Of a DNA stretch of 27,219 nt, positions 7,888 through 14,813 are shown piece after piece. The notes under the pieces are model-generated. The model had not been told where the DNA came from and did no database searches. It was given only the letters and a program-made list of their open reading frames with translations. The translations under genes and the position numbers were made by a program. The stretch is from Candidatus Zixiibacteriota bacterium (GTDB taxonomy: Bacteria > Zixibacteria > MSB-5A5 > SM1-73), in the NCBI GenBank assembly GCA_022866585.1, contig JALHUP010000024.1, positions 1-27,219 on the forward strand. Reading direction: 5' to 3'. Each line of letters opens with the position of its first letter. The first letter of the stretch is position 1.

Positions 7888-8538
7888 TTATTTATCCACT
7901 TTTTTCCAGTCCTCCAAGAAGTTTTTTATTCCCACATCAGTGAGAGGATGTTTGATCAATTGTTCAATCACCTTGAAGGGGATAGTAGCTATATCAGCTC
8001 CCATGATAGCCGATTCAACCACATGGAGCGGATTTCTCACGCTTGCCACTATGATCTCGGTGGCAACATCATAGTTTTCAAAAATAGTAACTATATCCTC
8101 AATCAGGTCCATCCCCACATGGCTGGCGTCGTCCAGCCTGCCCACAAACGGGCTAACGAATGAAGCTCCAGCCTTAGCCGCCAAAAGTGCTTGAATGGGA
8201 GAAAAGACCAAAGTGCAATTAGTCCGTATACCTTTGGAATCCAAAATTTTTATGACCTTCAAACCATCCTTGGTGATCGGAACTTTGATCACGATATTTT
8301 TGTGCAGCTGGGATAGATCTTCCGCCTCTTTTACCATTCCCTCCACATCCGTAGCCACCACTTCTGCACTTACCGGACCGTCCACCACTTCACATATCTT
8401 TTTGAGAATGGTCTTGAAATCCCCTTTCCCCTTCTCTTTTGCCAGCAAAGTGGGGTTGGTGGTAACTCCATCCAAAATTCCAATACTTGCCGCCTCTTTT
8501 ATTTCATCTAAATTTGCAGTATCGATGAAGAATTTCAT
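7888..8538 (-). CDS. tal: Transaldolase, TalC/fructose-6-phosphate aldolase-like
   Basis: Transaldolase moves a dihydroxyacetone unit between sugar phosphates, linking glycolysis and the non-oxidative pentose phosphate pathway, which supplies ribose for purines. The 216-residue protein is of the short TalC/MipB type. It has the opening KFFIDTANLDEIKE, TTNPTLLAKE (residues 26-35), the Schiff-base lysine 85 in VIKVPIT, GIRTNCTLVFS, and SPFVGRLDD. The length and K85 position are as expected. The short family includes both transaldolases and fructose-6-phosphate aldolases, and the motifs seen here do not decide fully between them; transaldolase is the commoner activity. The ATG (8536-8538) has GGAGGT 7 bases upstream. 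It is flanked by intergenic hairpins on both sides within the ecfT-to-purQ gene string. Confidence 0.93.
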   Translation of the reverse strand: MKFFIDTANLDEIKEAASIGILDGVTTNPTLLAKEKGKGDFKTILKKICEVVDGPVSAEVVATDVEGMVKEAEDLSQLHKNIVIKVPITKDGLKVIKILDSKGIRTNCTLVFSPIQALLAAKAGASFVSPFVGRLDDASHVGMDLIEDIVTIFENYDVATEIIVASVRNPLHVVESAIMGADIATIPFKVIEQLIKHPLTDVGIKNFLEDWKKVDK

Positions 8539-8562
8539 TTTTTAACCTCCAGATTTTTATTT

Positions 8563-8633
8563 CGGAGTGCAAAAGCTTGCTTCTGCGGTTTTAAGCGCAA
8601 AATCAACTTCCCACCAGCAAGCTGGTGTACTCC
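8563..8633. repeat. Intergenic element with GGAGT/ACTCC ends
   Basis: The element starts CGGAGTGCAAAAGCTTGC and ends with a perfect hairpin CACCAGC (8612-8618), AA, GCTGGTG (8621-8627), followed by TACTCC. Its outer words GGAGT (8564-8568) and ACTCC (8629-8633) are inverted copies. The first 16 bases (8564-8579) occur inverted at 1278-1293. It fills most of the gap between truA and tal. Confidence 0.6.
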
Positions 8634-8646
8634 ACTTCAAATAAAC

Positions 8647-9378
8647 TCAATATTTCACTTCAGCCAAATATAATCCACAAGCTGGCGCTGTGGGACCAGC
8701 TTTCTTTCTATCCTTCACCTCCATTATGTTAACAAAATCCGAGACTGAAAAATATCCTCTCCCTACCTCGATCAAAGTTCCCACCAAGCTCCTCACCATG
8801 GCGTGAAGGAATCTATCCGCCTCGATTTTGAAAATTAGCTCATCGCTGGACTTCTCCCAGATAGCAGAGAAAACTCGACAGGCATTATTGTTTTTGGTTG
8901 ATTCAGCCACGCAGAAAGAGGAGAAATCATGTTCCCCTTGGATCTTTTTTGTGGCTTCAAGAATGTTCTCCAGATTTAATGAATACAAAACCTCCCACAC
9001 ATACTTTCTCCAGATTGCAGTTCTTCCCAGATAAATTCTGTATTTATATAACCGACTTTTAGCATCATATCTGGAATTAAAATTCAAATCTACTTCTTCA
9101 ATTCTCTTTATCACAATATCGTCAGGCAAAAGCCCATTCAGTCCATTTATAATTGAATTTTTGCTGAGTTCGTTTGTAGTTTTGAAATTTGCCGCCTGCC
9201 CCAAAGCATGCACGCCCACGTCAGTCCTTCCTGCACCTATGAGGTTGATCTTGTGGCCCAGAATGGTTTGCAGTTTATCCTGAATTTCCCCTTGAACCGT
9301 ACGGAGCTTTGGTTGTATCTGCCACCCGGAGAAATCCGTTCCCTCATATTCGATTTCAAGCTTAATGTTCCTCTGCAT
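8647..9378 (-). CDS. truA: tRNA pseudouridine(38-40) synthase TruA
   Basis: TruA isomerises uridines 38-40 in the anticodon stem-loop of many tRNAs. The 243-residue protein has the N-terminal EYEGTDFSGWQIQP (residues 10-23), the catalytic motif GAGRTDVGVHALGQ with nucleophile Asp53, the SRYDAKSRLYKYRIY strand region, and the C-terminal FLHAMVRSLVGTLIEVGRG. Length is typical. The ATG at 9376-9378 lacks a clear Shine-Dalgarno sequence; the next in-frame methionine would remove conserved sequence, so the start is kept. It follows ecfT, an order (ecfT then truA) well known in Firmicutes, where the ATPase genes precede ecfT. Here a pair of TGAA-loop hairpins separates the two genes. Confidence 0.96.
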   Translation of the reverse strand: MQRNIKLEIEYEGTDFSGWQIQPKLRTVQGEIQDKLQTILGHKINLIGAGRTDVGVHALGQAANFKTTNELSKNSIINGLNGLLPDDIVIKRIEEVDLNFNSRYDAKSRLYKYRIYLGRTAIWRKYVWEVLYSLNLENILEATKKIQGEHDFSSFCVAESTKNNNACRVFSAIWEKSSDELIFKIEADRFLHAMVRSLVGTLIEVGRGYFSVSDFVNIMEVKDRKKAGPTAPACGLYLAEVKY

Positions 9379-9419
9379 TCAAATCATTTTTTTACAGGTA
9401 TCATGCTTTCTCAATTCGC

Positions 9420-9490
9420 GTAGCGGAACCTTCACGGTTCCGCTGAGAAAAAACAGTCGCCTGAGCACGGAGGCATGAAGCCTCCGCTAC
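9420..9490. repeat. Paired TGAA-loop hairpins between ecfT and truA
   Basis: The left hairpin has 5' tail GTAGC (9420-9424), stem GCGGAACC (9423-9430) with GGTTCCGC (9436-9443) and loop TTCAC. The right one has stem CGGAGGC (9468-9474) with GCCTCCG (9480-9486), loop ATGAA and 3' tail GCTAC (9486-9490). Tails point outward, so the element is bounded by inverted GTAGC/GCTAC words. Stem sequences differ from those at 7807-7869 while loop and tail are kept. Confidence 0.75.
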
Positions 9491-9497
9491 GCCAAAT

Positions 9498-10304
9498 TTA
9501 AATCCTTTTAACCAGATATGAAATTACTATTATCACAAGAACAAAAGATAAAAAGAGATAATCGCTTCTCTTAAAAACTAACCTCTGAAAGGATGTGCGC
9601 TCTTGTCCGCTTCTGAATCCCCGTGCATCCAAAGCCAAAGCCAATTCATCGGCCTTCCTGAACGAGGAGACGAATAAAGGAACAAGCAGAGGTAAAGTCT
9701 TCTTAACTCTTTTTATCAATCCTCCTTCAAAAGATGCTCCCCGGGACATTTGAGCTTTTTTCAAATTGAAGGCTTCCTCCAAAAGCAAAGGAACAAATCT
9801 TAAAGAAATCATGGTTATCAAAGATAGCTCCTCTATGGGAAACTTTAGCTTTTTTAACGGAGAAAAAGACTTAAAAGTTGCATCGGTCAGCTCCACTGCT
9901 TGAGTAGTCAGGCTCAAAAAAGCCGCACAAAATATGAATATGGCAAGCCGCCAACTGTAAATGATGCCGTTTACGACTCCTTCGTAACTCACTTTTATGA
10001 ATTTAAAGGATAAGAATTCGATCGTTTCGCCAGAGGTAAAGAATATATGCAGAATAAAGGTAAATAAAAATAGCCAGAAAAAAGATTTAAGATTCCGAAA
10101 AAAATAACCAAAAGGAATCCGCGAAGCAAAAGAAAGAGTCAACAGAAAAAAGGAGATCAAAAAATAGATTCTGAAGCTAGTCGTCACCACAGCCAAGATC
10201 ATCACGCTCAAGGTGAGAATGATTTTAGTCCTCGGATCCAGCCTGTGAATCACCGAATCAGCTGGCACATATTGTCCGATGGTGATGTTCTCTAAAAAAG
10301 CCAT
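9498..10304 (-). CDS. ecfT: Energy-coupling factor transporter transmembrane protein EcfT
   Basis: EcfT is the membrane scaffold of ECF vitamin and metal importers; it couples two ATPases to a substrate-binding S component. The 268-residue protein has about five or six hydrophobic segments (roughly residues 28-60, 74-90, 110-150, 160-175 and 247-265). It has both cytoplasmic coupling motifs with the Ala-Arg-Gly pattern: MSRGASFEGG and LDARGFRSG. No EcfA ATPase or S component is encoded in the window, so it is either a shared module or its partners lie elsewhere. It is the first gene after a near-consensus promoter (10375-10347) and is followed by truA. The start ATG (10302-10304) has no strong ribosome binding site. 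Substrate cannot be inferred. Confidence 0.92.
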   Translation of the reverse strand: MAFLENITIGQYVPADSVIHRLDPRTKIILTLSVMILAVVTTSFRIYFLISFFLLTLSFASRIPFGYFFRNLKSFFWLFLFTFILHIFFTSGETIEFLSFKFIKVSYEGVVNGIIYSWRLAIFIFCAAFLSLTTQAVELTDATFKSFSPLKKLKFPIEELSLITMISLRFVPLLLEEAFNLKKAQMSRGASFEGGLIKRVKKTLPLLVPLFVSSFRKADELALALDARGFRSGQERTSFQRLVFKRSDYLFLSFVLVIIVISYLVKRI

Positions 10305-10346
10305 AATCTGTTCATCATGTGAAAAGTTGTTTCACTCAACGGCAAA

Positions 10347-10375
10347 AATATAGTATTGTTTACCAACAATGTCAA
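10347..10375 (-). promoter_or_regulatory. Sigma-70 promoter for the ecfT-truA-tal-purB operon, with a dyad
   Basis: TTGACA (10375-10370), a 17-base spacer and TATATT (10352-10347) match the -35 and -10 consensus at 11 of 12 positions. Predicted start near 10340 gives a leader of about 36 bases before ecfT. Within the spacer and touching the -35 box is a perfect inverted repeat ATTGTT-N4-AACAAT (plus strand, 10355-10370), placed where a repressor would block polymerase. Confidence 0.65.
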
Positions 10376-10509
10376 ATAGAAACTTCCGTAAAAAATTTGG
10401 GAAAGAATAGTGGGGAAAGAGTTCTAAAGAGTGTTTAGTCGTTGGTAACGGATTCATCCTGATCCCACCTTTGGCAAGAGAACGGACATTTTCTCGCTTA
10501 TCATAAGAG

Positions 10510-10534
10510 CGTCACGAACAGAGAGTCCGTGACG
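10510..10534. repeat. Hairpin downstream of the beta-CASP nuclease gene
   Basis: CGTCACG (10510-10516) and CGTGACG (10528-10534) form a perfect 7-bp stem around an 11-base loop, 28 bases beyond the stop of the nuclease gene. No T run follows on either strand, so it is not a normal terminator. The remaining 10305-10561 gap holds the ecfT promoter and nothing else I can support. Confidence 0.5.
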
Positions 10535-10561
10535 AACTTGGGAGATTATTGGACAATACCG

Positions 10562-11953
10562 TTAAATAGTGACTTCTTCACCTAAATCGGGAACGATCAC
10601 ATTTTGAATTCCTAAATTTTTGATTCCATCAGCCAAAGCTTGGGACTGCTCTTCTTCTCCGTGTACCACAAATACTCCTCTCAAGGAGTCCTTGGTATAA
10701 TTCACATATTCCAAAAGCTCATCTCTGTCCGCATGGGCAGAAAAGGCATCGATGATCTCTACTTTTGCCCTTAATGTATATTCCTCCCCAAATATTTTAA
10801 CTTTTTCTTTGCGCTCCACAATCTTTCGCCCCAAAGTATCCTTTGCCATGAATCCGACCACAAGTATAGTGTTTTTAGGATCTTCTATATTATTTTTAAG
10901 ATGGTGTAGGATTCTGCCAGATTCACACATTCCCGAAGCGGAAATTATAATGGAGGGTTCTTCGAGATGATTTAACTTTTTGGATTCCTCGACATCCGTT
11001 ATATAACGGATATCTTCTAAGCCAAAAGGGTTTTCGTGTGCGGCTATTATTTGATTGGTCTCCTTATCAAAACACTCGGGATGAAGTTTGAAAATCTCGG
11101 TTATGCTCACAGAGAGGGGGCTATCCACAAAAACTTTAATTTTGGGAATTCTTTTTGCGTCTTGCAATCGGTTTAAAGAAAAGACTATATCTTGAGTTCG
11201 ACTTAAGGAAAAAGCAGGGACGATAATCTTTCCACCTTTGGAGGCGGTATCGTTTACTACCTTTGCCAGTTTCTCGTCAGCTTTTCGAAGATCATCATGT
11301 AGTCTATTGCCGTAGGTGCTTTCGATGATCATAAAGTCAAGGTTGTCGATCATTTCTGGATCTTTTAAGATGGGCATATTCTTTCGCCCCAAGTCCACAA
11401 TATAAGCCAGCCTTATATTTTTACCATTTTCGGATATTTCGAAAAGGGAGAGGGCAGAGCCCAAAACATGGCCTGCATCAAAGAAGGTGAGCTTAATGTC
11501 CGCAGTCACATAAAATCCTTTTCTATATCCTATTCCCCTGAAAAGGGCAAGCGACTTCTCCACATCATTTATATCATATAATGGCTCGATCGGAGGCAGT
11601 CCTTGACGATTCTTCCTTTTGTTTAAGTATTCCGCATCTTTTTCTTGAATGTGAGCACTGTCTTTGAGCATCACCACACACAAGTCGCGAGTGGCAAAGG
11701 TGGAGTAAATGCTTTCTTGGTATCCCTTTTTTACTAAGTTTGGCAGATTACCAGAATGGTCGATATGGGCGTGGGAAAGCACCACCCTTTCTATGCTTTT
11801 AGGATCGAAGGGAAAATTCTTGTTTCTGTAATTGGACTCCTCTCTTCTTCCTTGAAATAGCCCGCAGTCAACTAATATCTTTTTTCCGTTATATTCAAGG
11901 ATGTGCATAGATCCGGTAACCGATTTAGTTGCTCCCAAAAATTTGATCTTCAA
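10562..11953 (-). CDS. MBL-fold beta-CASP nuclease (RNA-processing exonuclease type)
   Basis: The 463-residue protein is a metallo-beta-lactamase with a beta-CASP insert, related to CPSF-type RNA nucleases that bind two zinc ions. Visible motifs are HAHIDH (61-66), DAGH (159-162), Asp187 in YIVDLGR, ESTYGNR, PAFSLSRTQD (246-255), SGMCESGR (340-347), FSAHADR (404-410, His407) and FVVHGEE (428-434). All zinc ligands seem present. The family normally opens KIKFLGATKSVTGS, matching a start at TTG (11951-11953) with AAGGAGG 4 bases upstream. The frame stays open to another TTG at 12040, but that codon is the -35 box of the promoter. No KH domain precedes the nuclease, unlike archaeal forms. A role in RNA turnover is inferred from the family. 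It is expressed alone from its own promoter, divergent from the Mth938-like gene. Confidence 0.9.
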   Translation of the reverse strand: MKIKFLGATKSVTGSMHILEYNGKKILVDCGLFQGRREESNYRNKNFPFDPKSIERVVLSHAHIDHSGNLPNLVKKGYQESIYSTFATRDLCVVMLKDSAHIQEKDAEYLNKRKNRQGLPPIEPLYDINDVEKSLALFRGIGYRKGFYVTADIKLTFFDAGHVLGSALSLFEISENGKNIRLAYIVDLGRKNMPILKDPEMIDNLDFMIIESTYGNRLHDDLRKADEKLAKVVNDTASKGGKIIVPAFSLSRTQDIVFSLNRLQDAKRIPKIKVFVDSPLSVSITEIFKLHPECFDKETNQIIAAHENPFGLEDIRYITDVEESKKLNHLEEPSIIISASGMCESGRILHHLKNNIEDPKNTILVVGFMAKDTLGRKIVERKEKVKIFGEEYTLRAKVEIIDAFSAHADRDELLEYVNYTKDSLRGVFVVHGEEEQSQALADGIKNLGIQNVIVPDLGEEVTI

Positions 11954-12011
11954 AGTTCCTCCTTTGATATGCACCCAACGGAGCATACTTCTATGCCGAA
12001 GAATTGGGTTA

Positions 12012-12040
12012 AACATAAATTTGTATGCAAATTTTGTCAA
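12012..12040 (-). promoter_or_regulatory. Sigma-70 promoter of the beta-CASP nuclease gene
   Basis: A perfect TTGACA (12040-12035), a 17-base spacer and TATGTT (12017-12012) are followed by a leader of about 50 bases to the TTG start at 11953. This position decides the gene start, because translation from 12040 would begin inside the -35 box. Confidence 0.6.
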
Positions 12041-12161
12041 GTTGTAAAAATGTGGTCTCTATAAAAATCTGGGTATGCGTCCTGCCTGAGGTGCGGGACT
12101 TACGCGGTATAACATGAAATGATAATGCGAAGCATCTTGACGATAACTTAACCGCGCGTAG

Positions 12162-12283
12162 GCGGGGCTCTCAGCCCCGCAAAAATGCTTTCTTCAAAGC
12201 CCTGAAAAGCAAAGTTGGACTGCTGACTTTCGATTTTCGTAATTCGACTTTTTCAATAAACAAGAGAGGGTCTGAAGCCTCTC
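12162..12283. repeat. Two hairpins in the divergent gap
   Basis: GCGGGGCT (12162-12169) pairs with AGCCCCGC (12173-12180) over a 3-base loop. A second, GAGAGG (12264-12269) with CCTCTC (12278-12283), has the loop GTCTGAAG, containing the TGAA word of the dispersed family. The rest of the roughly 330-base gap (12041-12369) holds the two divergent promoters and no supported gene. Confidence 0.5.
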
Positions 12284-12304
12284 GTCCCAAGATTATTTTT
12301 TAAC

Positions 12305-12332
12305 TTGTCTTGATCTCAAAATGACTTATCTT
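12305..12332 (+). promoter_or_regulatory. Possible promoter of the Mth938-like gene
   Basis: TTGTCT (12305-12310), a 16-base spacer and TATCTT (12327-12332) each match four of six consensus bases. The predicted transcript would start near 12339, about 30 bases before the ATG. Confidence 0.3.
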
Positions 12333-12369
12333 TTAAAAAAAGGAGTCTTATTAAAAATATGGAGAGAAG

Positions 12370-12708
12370 ATGATAGATTCATATGAATTTGGCGTGATAG
12401 TCATCAATGGAAAAAGATATTCTTCAGATGTGATACTCTATCCGGACCGGGTAAAAGACGACTGGTGGAGAAAAGAGGGACACGCTTTGTGTATTGATGA
12501 TTTAGAGAATGTCATCGAAGAAAAGCCAGACGTGATCGTGGTGGGAATTGGCAACCCTGGTTTGATGAGAGTTTTGCCGGAAACGGAAAAACACATCAAA
12601 TCCCAAGGAATCAAATTGGTTATTCAAAGCACCAAGGAGGCTTGCAAAACTTACAATCAGCTTTCATGCTCGCAAAAAGTGATCGCACTTCTCCATCTAA
12701 CCTGCTAA
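12370..12708 (+). CDS. Mth938-like domain protein (DUF498 family)
   Basis: The 112-residue protein covers the whole Mth938-like fold. It opens SYEFGVIVINGKRYSSDV and has the tryptophan-glycine-histidine motif DDWWRKEGHALCIDDL (about residues 37-52). The core strand is PDVIVVGIGNPGLMRV, then GIKLVIQSTKEACKTYNQL, ending in the very characteristic ALLHLTC. The family includes archaeal MTH938 and eukaryotic AAMDC and NDUFAF3 relatives, and its bacterial role is unknown. The ATG (12370-12372) has GGAG 5 bases upstream. It is the only plus-strand gene in the window, stands alone between hairpin-rich gaps, and is divergent from the beta-CASP nuclease gene. No partner is indicated by context. Confidence 0.88.
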   Translation: MIDSYEFGVIVINGKRYSSDVILYPDRVKDDWWRKEGHALCIDDLENVIEEKPDVIVVGIGNPGLMRVLPETEKHIKSQGIKLVIQSTKEACKTYNQLSCSQKVIALLHLTC

Positions 12709-12841
12709 CTTTTTCTAGACATGTGTCCGCGAATGTAGTTACTCGACTTATCTGAACAATAATTGGAGTGTTCGCCTTATGGTTATCAACTTTTTAATTT
12801 GACAGATTTTGTGAACATAGCATTTTTTCTCGGAAAGCTTA

Positions 12842-12906
12842 TGTAGGGGAGGGGCTTGTCCCCTCCCGAACTGGTTTTACGGGCGACCACAAGGGTCGCC
12901 CCTACG
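12842..12906. repeat. Two-hairpin element with GTAGGGG/CCCCTAC ends
   Basis: Terminal inverted repeats GTAGGGG (12843-12849) and CCCCTAC (12899-12905) bracket two perfect hairpins: GGGAGGGG (12847-12854) with CCCCTCCC (12860-12867), and GGGCGACC (12881-12888) with GGTCGCCC (12894-12901). It has the size and layout of a small REP- or MITE-like unit. It lies in the gap 12709-13133 between the convergent Mth938-like gene and secreted-protein gene. Apart from the terminator nothing else is supported there. Confidence 0.7.
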
Positions 12907-13039
12907 TTTCCTCCCACCACGCTATGTAGGGTTCGTCATGATAATTAGTTGATGACCTTTAGGCGAACCTTGGTGATCAAATAATAATTCCTCAAAAGTG
13001 TGTTTTCGATACTTCATATATGGAGGGATCACTCATATA

Positions 13040-13089
13040 AAAAAAGTCTCTGGGATCTGTCTTTTTCAAAGACAAACCGCCAGAGACTT
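13040..13089 (-). terminator. Intrinsic terminator of the sorting-domain secreted protein gene
   Basis: AAGTCTCTGG (13044-13053) and CCAGAGACTT (13080-13089) form a perfect 10-bp stem, with a smaller GTCTTT/AAAGAC hairpin nested inside. In minus-strand RNA the stem is followed by a run of seven Ts (opposite 13039-13045). It begins about 45 bases after the stop codon. The plus strand is also T-rich beyond the stem, so it may stop the convergent transcript too. Confidence 0.8.
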
Positions 13090-13133
13090 CTTTCTTCTCT
13101 TTTTTTGGTTACATGATTAGTTGGTTTCTCTTT

Positions 13134-13979
13134 TTATCTTAGCAGAGTCATTCTTCTGACCGACTCGTAGTCGCCGGCTTTGATTCGATAGAAATAAACT
13201 CCACTCGCCACGTCTTCGTTGTGCTGATTCTTCCCGTTCCACGAAACAACATGCTCGCCTGCGGGTTTTTGCTCATTCACCAAGGTGGTGACCACCTGTC
13301 CCAATACGTTGTAAATCCTAAGAGTTACCCACGCATCCTCTTTCACTAAGAATTTGATTGCGGTCTCGGGATTAAACGGGTTGGGGTAGTTCTGGTCTAA
13401 ATTGAACTCGGTCGGATGAGAGACTGTGGTTTCCTCTGAAGATCCCGGTCTCAGTGGGATCGGACGATCACCCTGCTTGCTCTCTATTGCTTCAACGTAG
13501 AAATTCTTCCCACCCGCGTCCGCCATCCCAAAATAGAGATCACCACCTGTAAGCTGCCAGTAAGTCACGCTGAGTTGGGGTTTACATTCGTTACCCTTCG
13601 ACTCGAACTTAAGGGTGGCAAAGAGACCTTCACCAGGTGGCAACACGTCTTGAATCTTTTGGTCAAGAGCTCGGATCACCCCAATGAGCACCTTTTTGTT
13701 CTCGTTATCTCTTTGCACATATTGAATGAAGTGCTCTACTCTGCTTCCCTCAAAGCTCACCTCGGTGCACACAATATCCGACCCCGGTTTACCGAAACTC
13801 AAAGGTATAGAAGCGGCTGCCAGCCCTTGAGTGTTTTCAAGGAAAAGCTTCACCACCTGTTGACCCTTTATCGGTATGGGCTGATAAGACAAATAACCCT
13901 CTGTCCCTGACGCCAATGCAAAGGAACAGCACACAAGAAAAGCTGCGACTACAAGCCCCGCTAAGATTCTTCTTAGCAT
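13134..13979 (-). CDS. Secreted protein with cohesin-like domain and C-terminal YPNPFNP sorting domain
   Basis: The 281-residue protein begins with a signal peptide (LRRILAGLVVAAFLVCCSFALA, probable cleavage near residue 24). Residues about 30-160 are beta-rich and resemble cohesin-type or similar Ig-like modules: VVKLFLENTQGLAAASIPLSF, then GEGLFATLKFES. A Ser/Thr/Pro linker follows. Residues about 190-281 are a FlgD/type IX-like sorting domain with FNLDQNYPNPFNP, VTLRIYNVLGQVV, GEHVVSWNG and a terminal SGVYFYRIKAGDYESVRRM. In Bacteroidetes such tails direct type IX secretion and are cleaved at the surface; in candidate phyla the export route is unclear. The ATG (13977-13979) lies 6 bases from GGAGG; the adjacent GTG at 13982 is too close. 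It is a single-gene unit with its own terminator and a long upstream gap. What it binds is unknown. Confidence 0.82.
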   Translation of the reverse strand: MLRRILAGLVVAAFLVCCSFALASGTEGYLSYQPIPIKGQQVVKLFLENTQGLAAASIPLSFGKPGSDIVCTEVSFEGSRVEHFIQYVQRDNENKKVLIGVIRALDQKIQDVLPPGEGLFATLKFESKGNECKPQLSVTYWQLTGGDLYFGMADAGGKNFYVEAIESKQGDRPIPLRPGSSEETTVSHPTEFNLDQNYPNPFNPETAIKFLVKEDAWVTLRIYNVLGQVVTTLVNEQKPAGEHVVSWNGKNQHNEDVASGVYFYRIKAGDYESVRRMTLLR

Positions 13980-14813
13980 CACGAACCTCCTTTCATTTAG
14001 GATTTAAACTTAAGGTTAACTCCTGTCTTCCCTTACCTTCTTTTCCCCTCCACTTTTCCGCACCACCTCCTTTTGTGCAGTTCATAAAGACAGGTTAACG
14101 GTTATAGTTTAAACTACCCCCTCTAACTGTCACAAAAAAACAATTAAGATCAAACATCTCTTTTGGTGTCAATAAAGTCATCTGTTATTCCAACTCTTCT
14201 TCAATATTCTTGAGCCAGAGGGTCCACTAAATGAACTTTAACCCCGACACAAACCTAAACAGCCTAAGATCTGACACCAAACTCTTTTTGTTCGAACTTA
14301 GTTTGTCTTTATCAAAATTTATGTTGATTTGTCCCTTTTTGTCTTTTGCTGATGGAATGAATCAAAGAAACGTTTTTTGCTGCCTCCGTGGCATCTTTTA
14401 GGTAGGCAAAACAATCATGTCAAACGCAAGGAATTTCCTCATCCGGTGTGGATTTAAAGGATTTTTATCTCCTCCTAATCAATAAGCCCGCATGTTTTTT
14501 TATCTCTCTTTTTGTTTATAGTTTTTTTTCCTCCTTCTTAGGATTTTTATTTATAATCACAGAATTTATACGCTCATTTTCGTAAAATCGTTTAATTAAA
14601 TTTAATTAACTATACTTTCTTTATCAAGAAAAAAATTAGTTTTTTTCAAAAATAAATTTTAGAGAAAAACCGGGGAAGTGAACTTCAATCAAGGATAATT
14701 TGGAATAGAAATTCTTATTTCTAATAAAACATTCCAAGTCACCAGTGGAGTCGGCTATTGTAAAAGAGGAAACTCTGAGTATTTTGGTATTTTTTTTATG
14801 ATGATGGATGTAA
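13980..14813. other. 834-base gap with possible promoters and a long inverted repeat
   Basis: No convincing gene was found. Two TTGACA boxes point toward the secreted-protein gene: 14424-14419 with TAAAAG after 17 bases (14401-14396), and 14172-14167 with CTTAAT after 18 bases (14148-14143). A 9-bp inverted repeat TTTGGTGTC (14162-14170) and GACACCAAA (14273-14281) spans 120 bases, and a competing CAAACT/AGTTTG stem (14278-14283 with 14300-14305) overlaps its right arm. Near the kinase stop, TTGGAAT (14700-14706) and ATTCCAA (14731-14737) enclose AGAAAT/ATTTCT. An AT-only dyad GAAAAAA/TTTTTTC near 14628-14647 may end kinase transcription. The block 14500-14640 is very AT-rich. Confidence 0.4.

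Noticed and set aside
10510..10534. Terminator for the beta-CASP nuclease gene
   Set aside because: The stem is perfect, but neither strand has a T run after it, so it is listed as a hairpin only.
13920..13979. Lipoprotein signal in the secreted protein (FLVCC)
   Set aside because: The residue before either cysteine is not Gly, Ala or Ser, while FALA at the end of the hydrophobic stretch is a good signal peptidase I site.
14330..14430. Possible cyclic-di-GMP (GEMM) riboswitch, suggested by GCTGCCTCCG and TAGGTAGGC words
   Set aside because: The other conserved blocks (GGGCAAACC and the GAAA-containing first hairpin) are absent and the pairing does not fit the two-helix fold.
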